From Zopfochytrium polystomum (lineage: Eukaryota; Chytridiomycota; Chytridiomycetes; Chytridiales; Chytridiaceae), in assembly GCA_025765615.1 (NCBI GenBank), contig JAIVFJ010000655.1, positions 1 to 16,309 on the forward strand: 16,309 bases of DNA, written 5' to 3'. Positions 8,650-16,309 of this stretch are shown here, piece after piece. The translations under genes and the position numbers were made by a program. Below the pieces are notes generated by a model. The model was given only the letters and a program-made list of their open reading frames with translations, did not search any database and was not told where the DNA came from. Each line of letters begins with the position of its first letter. Positions within the stretch are counted from its first letter, which is position 1.

Positions 8650-9613
8650 GAGCTGTTTCCGCAATGGGGGCGAGCTGCTGTGACGTGACTTTGTGAGGAC
8701 AAGCACGCTTGGCGGTCGGTCTACCAAGCACTGAATCACGCCAACGCCCCCAGACACTCCAAGCCGCATTATTGCTCACAGTCCATCATTCAATCGATCA
8801 GCCTACCCGTCAAAACCCCTTAAAAAAAAGGCCCCCAAGCAGCAGCAGGAACCCCTCGGAATTCAAACGGTATGAGGGCCGCTCATGTTTCGCGTGTGCG
8901 GAGAAGCAAATAGAACGATCCGCGCGAAATAAAACCAAACCAACAAGTAAAAAAAGTACACGAACTCCCCAATCCTCCCCCGCCCGCATGGGTGATGGAG
9001 ACTTTGCGAGGTAAGAAGCGGGAAAAGTGCACTGGGAAATGAGGCCAAAAACACGCTAGAGGGGAAGGGGAATCCCCCCCGCTCGCCTGTAGAGCGTGGA
9101 GTGAGAGAAGTTCGAAACAAAGGGTAAAACACTACTTGGATAGACACGCGTTTGTGCAGTCTGCTCCCCTCGCACGCAACCTCCCTCAACCCACGGAAGG
9201 CACCAAGCCCCAGAGCTTCCACCCCGACCTGTCTGCGGCCCGCCCGGGGGAGGGGTGCGAGAAAGAGAGGAGGTGGCAGCCGAGGGAGCGGGCTGCTTGG
9301 CGGGGGAAGGACGACAACAAGAAGTGGTGGGAGAGAGAGAACGACTGAAAGAAAATTGGGTCGTGGCTGAGAGACGCGTTCATCAATTTGAAAGTAGTTA
9401 CGAGAACGGAAAGTGAAGGAAGGATTCTGCGATCAAGCGCGCAGGGTTTTACAAGAGGGGGGGGAAAAAAAATCGAAACAGGGTCCCCTGGAAAAGAACA
9501 GGGGGCAACACACCCAGCGCAAACAGACACACACATAGAATAAAAGCTTCCAGTTATCGGCACCCCACCCATCAACCTCCACACATCCCACCACTACATT
9601 CCCAATCCACGCA

Positions 9614-11214
9614 TTACACCTTGCCATTAAAGTACGTGATCTCTGCGTACCGCACCGCGAGGTACGTCACCGCGGCAAAGCCCGCCGACAGCTCGAACCC
9701 GATATCGCCGCCGAACGGCGCGGAAATCTTGAGCGCTAGCGTGCCGACGTACCACGCCTGGGCCATGCCGAGCACGGCGCCGACCATGCCAACGAGGAAC
9801 GCGAGGACGGCGGGCACGCCGGACGGCAGCAGCGCGGGGGTGTCCCACGCGGCCATATCGTAGCTATCAAACCGGCCCTTCCTAAACACAAAGTGTTCGA
9901 CGGCCGCGATGGATGCGTACGCCCGCGAGCCAGTACGCGACGACGAGGGAGAAAGTTCTCGAGCGCGGTGTGGAAGCTGGTAATAGACGGGATGGCGATG
10001 GCGACGTAGACGACGGCGCCGAGCAGCGTCCACCAGATGCGCTTGACATTTTCAAAGGCCTTGCCAAAGACCTGCACGGACAAGCCGAGCGAGTAGTCGT
10101 TGGGGATATTGTTGGCGACGATCGAGAGGGCGAGGAGGGACCATTAGGAACTTGCCAAGCCGCCGAGCGGGTCGAGCACAGCGCCGACGAGGCTGCCGGC
10201 GCCGTTGGCGGCCGCCGCCGCGTAGTCCTCGTTGTTGTAGACGGCGGTCGCCGCGCCAAAGCCGACGAGCTCGACAAAGAAGAGGGGGATGAAGACGCCG
10301 AGGAAGGTGTTGATGAAGATGGCGGCGCTCGACACGTCCGCGGGTTGGGTACGAGTTGTAGTCGGCCGCGTACGAGGTCCAGCCGGTCGCGAACCGTAGA
10401 TGGTGCCGCCAAAGGACAGGATGCCGCCGACGTCCGATGGCAGCGCTCGAGTCCGTGTACCAGTACTTTGCAGAGTAGCCGAGTACGATCAGGAAGATGA
10501 TGGTCATGGGGATGTACGCGTAGCGCTCGTACGCGTGGATCCACTTGTAACCAAAGATGGCGACGGCGGTGGTCAGGACGGCGATGATGAGGATGCCGAC
10601 CCAGATGGGGATATTTCCGTCCAGCGCGTTGATCACTTGGCCGCCAACGACAACGTTCACCGCCGACCAGCCGATGCATGCGAGGATGTTCTGGTTTGTT
10701 GGGAATGCAATAATCAGCGACACGTTCGATTCATCTTCTGCGCATGGAAAATGTCGCCACGAACACACACACTCTCTCTCTGTAACTCTATCCACAAGCT
10801 ACTCACAAGAAGCGCAATCAGCCACGCGCCGTAGTACCCGAAAGAGTAGCGCGTAATGACCATCTGCCGCATTCCAAACTTTGGGCCGAACGTGGAAAAG
10901 AAGGCGACGGGCAGGATGCCGAGCAGGTTGAAGAAGATGAGGATGAGCAGGGCCGTCGCGGAAATTGAGGAAGAACAGGCTGGCGCCGAGGGTGCCTGTC
11001 GAGAAGGAGGAGATGACCATGTTGGATGACGCCCAGAGCGTGAAGCTCGCAAAGGCGTTGGCCGGCTCGCGCTTGCTTGCGGGCACGGGCTCGATGCCGC
11101 GGTTCTCGATGCCGACGCTGTCGTAGTCGGCGGACGAGGTGTCGTCCTTGACTGCAGCGGCATCGGCGGCGATGGCGACGTCGGCGGCCGATTTTCCAGG
11201 TCTTCCTTGCCCAT
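9614..11214 (-). CDS. FCY2: Purine-cytosine permease, NCS1 family (1 intron, many frame breaks)
   Basis: Plasma-membrane nucleobase:proton symporter for cytosine and purines (family knowledge). Exons: 11214-10807 and 10690-9614; the 116-nt intron (gtgagt...ccag) joins GYYGAWLIALL to NILACIGWSAVNVVVGGQ, a hallmark of this family. Earlier motifs are ASSNMVISSFSTGTLG (first membrane helix), FRD-LLILIFFNLLG and PVAFFSTFGPKFGMRQM. Later ones are WIHAYERYAYIPM, GFATGWTSYAADYNSYPTR, SIVANNIPNDYSLGLSVQV, EHFVFRKGRFDSYD and AWDTPALLPSG. The corrected length of about 494 residues is close to yeast Fcy2 (about 530). The start MGKEDLEN has a good context (AACCATGG); the hydrophilic N-terminus ends near residue 50. 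The stop TAA is at 9616-9614. At least nine single-base frame shifts are needed, near 11195, 10955, 10442, 10392, 10342, 10160, 10133, 9950 and 9925. Conserved sequence resumes at once after each, so assembly error is likelier than a dead gene. Confidence 0.92.
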
Positions 11215-11703
11215 GGTTGGCGGGTGGTGGGGTGGTGTTAGTGGCTGCTGGCTGCTGGCTGCTGTGCGGCAAGGCGTGGGAGAGGGAGGAAGGCAGAGGG
11301 GGTAGAGAGCTCTACGACAAGCAGCGGCCGTTCGTCGACGTGCTCACTTTCTTTTTTTTTCACTCTGATTTTCGTCGGATTTTTATCTTCTCCTTTTTTT
11401 TTTTTTTTCTTCTTCTCTTGTCCAAAACCTCAATTCTTCCAAGATGTGCTTCTCTCGCGAGGAGAGCGTTATCTCTCTCTCTCTCTGTCCTCTCTTTCTG
11501 TCTGTCGGTCTTTCTCCAGGCTGACACGGCTGTTCCCCAGGTACCCGAAAGCCCGACATTTGGTTCGTCCTCCTTGTTATCATCCCATCCAATCTGAAAA
11601 AGAAATTTCCGAAGCCGAGATAAGCGAACGAACCAAACACATGCTTATCTGGATTCCACCCGCAAAAAGGAAAAACAAAATCCCCACGTGTCCCGGAACC
11701 AAC

Positions 11704-11705
<2 letters not shown>

Positions 11706-11740
<35 letters not shown>
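11706..11740 (+). repeat. 35-bp poly-A run
   Basis: An uninterrupted A run on the plus strand (T run in the sense of the genes). It lacks target-site duplications or an attached retroelement, so it looks like a homopolymer rather than an insertion tail. Its length is uncertain if homopolymer errors are present. Confidence 0.9.
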
Positions 11741-11743
<3 letters not shown>

Positions 11744-12026
11744 GAAATGGTCAATCGCCCGTTTGATGGGTGCCTATGAAATGAGATATACACATTGCTC
11801 GACGAGCTCGAGCAGCGAAAAGAAAAAAAAAGAAACACAACAGAAAACGAAACGAATGCCGTATGAAGCTGAGCATAAGTACAAAGGAGCAAGAGGTACA
11901 ACTGGTATAATAATTTGATATTTTTTTACTATGTGGCTCGTTGGGATGGCGGCCCGATATCCTAGCCTTTCTTTGTTTTCCTTATTTTTTTTTTTCGCGT
12001 CCAACAGAAAACTAATCGCCCAAACT

Positions 12027-12255
12027 GCAGGGAGAGCGAGGAAGGGAGAGAAAGAGAGAAAGAGGGAGAGGAGAGAAGAGACAAAGAAAAAATCCAATGG
12101 ACAGCGAAACCGCTGATATAGAGAAAATTACATCCGTGACGAAAGGAGAGAAGAGGAGGTTGAGTGAGATGAGAAAGAAAGAGATAAGGAGCGGAAAAAG
12201 AAAACTTTAAGAGGGGAGGAGGGTAGTCGTGGAAGGAGACAGAGAGAGTGTGTGT
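12027..12255 (+). repeat. GA-rich purine stretch
   Basis: An imperfect polypurine region (GAGAGAAAG, GGAGAGGAGAGAAGAGA and similar), ending at AGAGAGAGTGTGTGTG. In RhoGAP transcripts it would be a CT-rich 3' flank. Confidence 0.6.
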
Positions 12256-12348
12256 GTGAGAGCGAGACTGACGAACGAGCGGACCGAAACGGGAAAGTGT
12301 GGTTGCGAGCCCAGCAGAAATCTTATCTGCGTGTTCGCCGGCCCCGCT

Positions 12349-15300
12349 TCACAGCCCTTGAAGGTTGCTCTGCGTCATCAAGACCCGGAGAAACGCCTGT
12401 TCGTACCTTGAAAACAAACGAGATAAGATAAGATTAAAACAAATAATACAAATAGTCAGCGAGGGCCACCATCTCCTCCTACGTCACAGATGTAGCCACA
12501 ACTCACTTTGTGCTCTCGAAAATCACTGTCGGATCGTCGCTGTGGGTGTTTGTCCGTATAGGTTCGAAGCGAGGAGGAAACTAAGAAAGGCACAACAAGG
12601 GACCCCGGATATGGCCCCCGAAAAAAAAAAAGAAAAGGAAATGGCTGTCAAACCTGGGACACCGAAGGAAATTCGGCGCAAACACCATGGCAATGTTTGC
12701 CGGCGTCATCTTTGTGTAACTCTGATTCGTTGGATCTGCAACAACCTGCAGGACGAGGCGGGGAAATAAGAAGGCGAACAAAATGTCAGAAGGAAAAAAA
12801 AACTTGGCTTCTACTGGCACACCCCACGGCGCACCTTCAAAAACTTGACCACGTAGAGCGCAACCTTGCGATTGATCTCTGGCAGTGTCTTGAGGATCTC
12901 CACGGCGGCCTCTCCGGCGCTTGGATCTTCCTGCTGGTGCCCGACCGTCACACAAAGGTCGTACTTGTCCGAGGGTATGAGCGGCTCCGCGAGCTCGCGG
13001 AGCCAGAGCTTGAGGAGGGAGGACGGCACGTTGGGGTCTTGTGGGTGAGGCGTTCGATTTGACGGAAAGGAATGTAATAAAGTAAAAATAAAAGAGAGTC
13101 ACTGTCATTAGACTAAGAATGCGTGCGACAGAGAAAAGATAGCAGCACACCAGAGATCCCGGATAGGTCGTATAGGCCCTTTTCGACTCGAACACGGAGG
13201 TCTGGGTTGAAGAGGCGTCGAATAAGTGTTCTTTCGTTAGAATCGGGACTGTTGGCAAAATAAATCTGCTCCGCCCATACCGTTGACCATGTCGATATCC
13301 CCTGGCACGCGAAAGATCCCTTCGGTCTGGCACCCGTTGAGCCTGAGAATCGCGTCGGTGAGGAAGAGCAGGATTTTGGGCACCGAGAGGTGCGTCATGC
13401 CGTCGGGCGCACCGCCCGCCTTCCGCAACTCCTTTTCTTCCTCCTCGCGCTGAGAACGCATGATTTCCTCAAGCGTTTCGCCAAAGAGGATCGGATGGAA
13501 CGGCGCCTCCTGAGAAAGAAACAGCGCTTTGTTCAGAAACGGCCAAAACAGGAGGGGAGGGGGGAGGGCTGCCTTGCAGCGCATACAAAGCCCTAAACAC
13601 ATGCTAACCTGCGCCCTCTCAACCTCCGCGATCGTGAGCCCCGTCCCCTCGCCCCGACGCGGGACACGCGCAACAGCGACCGATGCGCGTGGCAGGCAAC
13701 GGCGCCGACGCGGAGGCCTTCCTCGCCGTAGCACCACTGGAAGAGCTGCGGGTTCTCGGCGGCCCAGGCTGTTGGGACGCCGTCAAAGTGCTGCATCATG
13801 AAGGAGCGGAGGTAGGCTTCGAGGTTTTTGGAGGGGGGGAAGGCCGTCGTCAAGACCGAGAGGAGGATCCAGCCGCGATAGGTGGCCTCGCTGATTATGG
13901 GAGGGGTAAGGAAAGGCGTTGAGGAGGGGGACGTAAGTGGGTGGTGCCGACAATACAAGCCAAAACCTTTCGAGAAGAGGGTGTTGATTTATGCATCACT
14001 CACGAGTTTGGGTCTTTTGTGACCTGCTGCACACCTGCACGTAAATCTCGTCCCGCAGTGTGCCCTCGCTGATCCCAATCTCCAGCAGCTGTGCGTGTCC
14101 TTGACGGATCCAGGGAACGGAGGACCGCGGGACGTGTCGCCAATGATCTTGCACACGATTTTAAAGCAGCGCAGGGCTTCTTTATGGTGCGCGCGTGGAA
14201 GGTTCATGAGCGGCTGTCGGATGGAATCCTGGTTGTGCAAATTGGAGTCAGTGCACACTTTCGGGCTGCGCTTGCGAGCGCGGGGTGGAAATTTTTGCTC
14301 AAGAAAATACAAACCTTTGAGTACACCAGGAGAGACTCGACGGGTACCACGCGTCGGAAAATGCCGCTGCGCCGCTCGGCAAAGTACTTTTTGCAAAGCC
14401 GTCGATTTGGAAAAGTGCAATGTGCCGCTTGAGATCGTCCGGGAGCAGTCGTCTAAATCAGGATGAAACCTCAGCAGCTGGCTCGCGGTTCTTGGGGAAA
14501 AGCACGAATTCTTACTCTGGCCTGATCTTTGGCAAAGACTCGAGCGCCGGATTTGACGGTTTTGGAGGTGGCGCTTTAACAGTAAGCGAACGAAGGGGGC
14601 TCATGGCCTCGGGAGAGTCTGAGAATTTCCGAGTGAGCTGACTGAATGCCGCTGCAAAACGCGTATCCAGTTTTGACTCCCCGCCTTTGTCCATGAAGGA
14701 CAGCACACTGACGCAAAGTCGAAAACACCCACCGGCGCCACTGTACTTCTCGTTCAAATTCGGCCCGCCGTCGACCCGCATCATGCGACATGGACCTGCC
14801 TCCAGACGAGTACTCTGACGAGCGCATCCTCGGCAGCGTTGATCCGCCGACAGACGCCGGAGTCATCGGCGGTTGGTAGGACAAGCTGGGCGATGATTGC
14901 TGCGGAGACGGCTGGTACTGGCGGGGGATTGTCGGAGTGGAGGCGTATGTGTAAGGGGAGGAAGGGGAGGGCGATGGACCAGGGCTTTGTTTGCTTTGTA
15001 CGGGCCGTTTCGCCATTGCGGAGTCACGCGTCGTCCGATTGCCGAGTTCTGTGGATGTGGGCGGTTTTGGTTGGCAAAGCGTATGATAGGGGAAAGGGCT
15101 TTTGCCCGCGTTGTTACCTGTATTGCGCTCAACTTTGGGAGCAAGTGGATTGAGTTAGTGAGAAGAGTAAGAGGAAAACAAAGGTTGGTCGCTCAACTGG
15201 TATCACGAACGCGGCGTCCGGCTTTGTCCATTGGGTTTGCGCCGTCTTCGCATTGTAGTAGTACGGCTGTTTGGGGGGGGTCGCGATCCAGATCAGCAAC

Positions 15301-15874
15301 GAATTCACCCGAAAGCAATAGCGGGCGGTGATATCTTACCAGCTTGTGGCTGTCATCGAAAAGCTCCCACCATTCGTCCCCTGATGGATCTTTGGGTGAC
15401 TACACACCACCACAAAAGAAAGAAGAAAAAGGGGGAAAGATGAGTTGCGCAGCGAGACAACCTGGAGCGAGATCGCGACGACGGAGGGGGCCCCACGAAG
15501 GCGTACCAACGCCGCGCTTCATCAGCATTCACACCAGGGGTGAAAGGGGGGTGATGTTTGGGCCTCTCACATCACGGCGTTTGCAGGACGATCCCACGAG
15601 CACTCGCCGGTGACGATGTTGGCGTAAAAGGGCCGTCCCGTCTGCGGATCGCTGATTCGAAGTAGGCGTTCGCCGATGCGGGATTTCTGGATGCCGACCG
15701 AAGTGGTGCGACCAACTGCGGCTGCTGCTGCTGCTGTTGTTGCTGGTACAAGTTTTGTTGCTGGGGGTGTGGACGGAATGAGGTGGACAGTTGGGTGGGA
15801 GGGGCAGACGATGGTTGTGAGGGGGAGCCGCTGCTGAGGGCTCGGCCGACGGCGGTCAGCGAGGCGGTGGCCAT
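12349..15874 (-). CDS. ARHGAP39-like: WW-WW-MyTH4-RhoGAP protein, Vilse/ARHGAP39-like (13 exons)
   Basis: GTPase-activating protein for Rho/Rac/Cdc42, probably linked to the cytoskeleton through its MyTH4 domain. Exons: 15874-15576, 15399-15340, 15266-15198, 15132-15118, 15048-14516, 14452-14315, 14228-14004, 13890-13609, 13509-13151, 13037-12835, 12745-12654, 12539-12507, 12406-12349; about 788 residues. WW1: DPQTGRPFYANIVTGECSWD; WW2: DEWWELFDDSHKL joined to PYYYNAKTAQTQWTKP. A Pro/Ser/Gln-rich linker follows. MyTH4 includes KRHIALFQIDGFAK, EALRCFKIVCKIIGD, EIGISEGTLRDEIYVQV and EATYRGWILL. RhoGAP has GIFRVPGD (arginine-finger codon 13309-13311), SLLKLWLRELAEPLIP and MVFAPNFLRC, ending SDDPTVIFESTK and YEQAFLRVLM before TGA. 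The domain order and wording match animal ARHGAP39. Frame breaks lie near 15700, 15040, 14790, 14385, 14110, 14030, 13700 and 13270. The start MATASLTAVG has a reasonable context (TTCATGG). Confidence 0.92.
15118..15132 (-). other. 15-nt microexon (exon 4) of the RhoGAP gene
   Basis: Five codons (LSAIQ) between introns of 65 and 69 nt, with acceptor CCCAAAG and donor CAG|GTAACA. It joins the VIP end of WW2 in phase 0, giving VIPLSAIQ. In animal ARHGAP39 the WW2 domain is likewise followed by a short IIPL-type segment, which supports the exon. Confidence 0.55.
15718..15746 (-). repeat. CAG/CAA tract encoding poly-Gln in the RhoGAP N-terminus
   Basis: The minus strand encodes about eight consecutive Gln with mixed CAG and CAA codons, following LYQQ. 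Similar tracts occur in the HSF gene (about 4320-4370 and 1968-1986). Confidence 0.75.
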
Positions 15875-16309
15875 GAACGATGATGATGATGATGATGATG
15901 GATGATGCGATTGCAATGAGATGCGATGGCAAAGTGGTGGTGGGGGGCAACGGGGAGGAGTGTGGAAGCGTTCAAGAAAGGGGGGAAGAGGGTGGTCGGG
16001 CGAGGGGCCCACTCCGTTGCTGTCGCTGCCCGGCTCTGGGCGGGAAGGGGTTTGGGTGATCTGTGATCTCGATCGACGGAAGGGGCGACCAAAAGGGTCA
16101 ACAACAATAACGGAGTGTCTTTTTCCTTATGTCCCTTTTTTTCTTTGTCCTGCACACGATGTCTGTCTAGAAGGTCTGTCTGCTGGTGGGTCATCTGCTC
16201 TCCTGTCAGCACGCTCTGGCTCAGCCGTCGGCATTGAAAATTTTCCTTTTCAATGAGTGCGTGTCTTTTCAACAACCCAGCAGAAAATAGTGGGCTTAGA
16301 AATTTTGTC
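15875..16309. other. Upstream region of the RhoGAP gene with a GAT repeat
   Basis: About 435 bp holding an interrupted (GAT)n array at 15879-15907 directly before the start codon. It would lie in the 5' untranslated region as (ATC)n. G-rich stretches follow on the plus strand, then lower-GC DNA to the window edge. A 139-codon minus-strand frame from 16275 passes through here, but it is out of frame with the RhoGAP start and looks like chance. Confidence 0.5.
15879..15907 (+). repeat. (GAT)n trinucleotide repeat in the RhoGAP 5' flank
   Basis: About nine GAT units with one interruption (GATGGATGATG), within 5-35 bp of the RhoGAP ATG. Confidence 0.85.

Larger units (their letters stand above)
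7922..9613. other. Long intergenic region rich in simple repeats
   Basis: About 1.7 kb between the RRM gene start and the permease stop. It contains a CA array, a long GACAGA array, G runs near 7950-7960 and 9455-9465, A-rich DNA at 8820-8960 and a purine-rich stretch at 9255-9350. Two CCAAT motifs lie upstream of the RRM gene. No conserved protein motif was found in any of the six frames. Confidence 0.55.
11215..12348. other. Intergenic: permease promoter and 3' region of the RhoGAP gene
   Basis: About 1.1 kb. Poly-T (11352-11360, 11394-11409), a CT-rich stretch near 11470-11500, a 35-bp A run, and a purine-rich GA stretch from about 12027 to 12255. No coding signal is supported. The region contains both the permease promoter (left part) and the RhoGAP 3' untranslated region (right part). 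Confidence 0.55.

Noticed and set aside
9614..11214. Permease read as a decayed pseudogene
   Set aside because: Despite nine or more frame shifts, motifs, intron and splice sites are intact and the neighbouring genes show the same kind of breaks, so sequence error is the simpler explanation.
11215..11272. Upstream in-frame extension of the permease from 11272
   Set aside because: The frame begins with TTG, not ATG; the ATG at 11214 has a good context. The extension only appears attractive because of a frame break near 11195.
11706..11740. Poly-A run as the tail of a retroposed element
   Set aside because: No target-site duplication, reverse-transcriptase or SINE-like body is visible next to it.
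15856..16275. Upstream start of the RhoGAP gene at 16275
   Set aside because: This frame is out of phase with MATASLTAVG and ends at 15856; its translation runs through the GAT repeat as poly-His.

Overview
The window is eukaryotic nuclear DNA, most likely from a fungus. Evidence: GT-AG introns of about 63-180 nt that rejoin conserved protein motifs, a fungal-type purine-cytosine permease (NCS1 family), a heat-shock-factor gene, GC-rich codon use, and intergenic DNA full of microsatellites and homopolymers. The intron density (12 introns in one gene) and the WW-WW-MyTH4-RhoGAP architecture, which I know best from animal Vilse/ARHGAP39, point to an early-diverging or zoosporic lineage (chytrid- or blastoclad-like) rather than a yeast. 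That placement is inference; I cannot name a species.

All six supported genes lie on the minus strand. From right to left, which is transcription order, they are: a 13-exon Rho GTPase-activating protein (12349-15874); a purine-cytosine permease with one intron (9614-11214); a two-RRM RNA-binding protein (6640-7921); a small secreted protein with a Phe/Pro/Tyr/Gly-rich tail (5409-5868); an HSF1-type transcription factor with a very long low-complexity N-terminus (1928-4729, possibly to 1806); and the first 63 codons of an unidentified acidic protein that runs off the left edge (1-189). The spaces between them (0.4-1.7 kb) hold no gene I can support. They contain (CA)n, (GACAGA)n and (GA)n tracts, a 46-bp near-pure G run, a 35-bp A run and CT/GA-rich tracts.

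The main technical feature is that nearly every coding exon needs single-base frame corrections. Conserved motifs continue smoothly across each break. Because unrelated housekeeping-type genes are affected at similar density, base-level indel errors in the assembly are a better explanation than decay of all genes. Exon coordinates below come from conserved motifs and splice signals; the frame inside exons jumps where stated.

The genes do not form an obvious pathway: cytoskeletal/polarity signalling (RhoGAP), nucleobase uptake (permease), RNA metabolism (RRM protein), secretion or cell wall (small protein) and stress transcription (HSF). I found no CRISPR array, transposon, tRNA or rRNA. I also found no clearly new multi-gene system. 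The most novel items are the fungal Vilse-type RhoGAP with its microexon and the uncharacterised FPYG-tail secreted protein.
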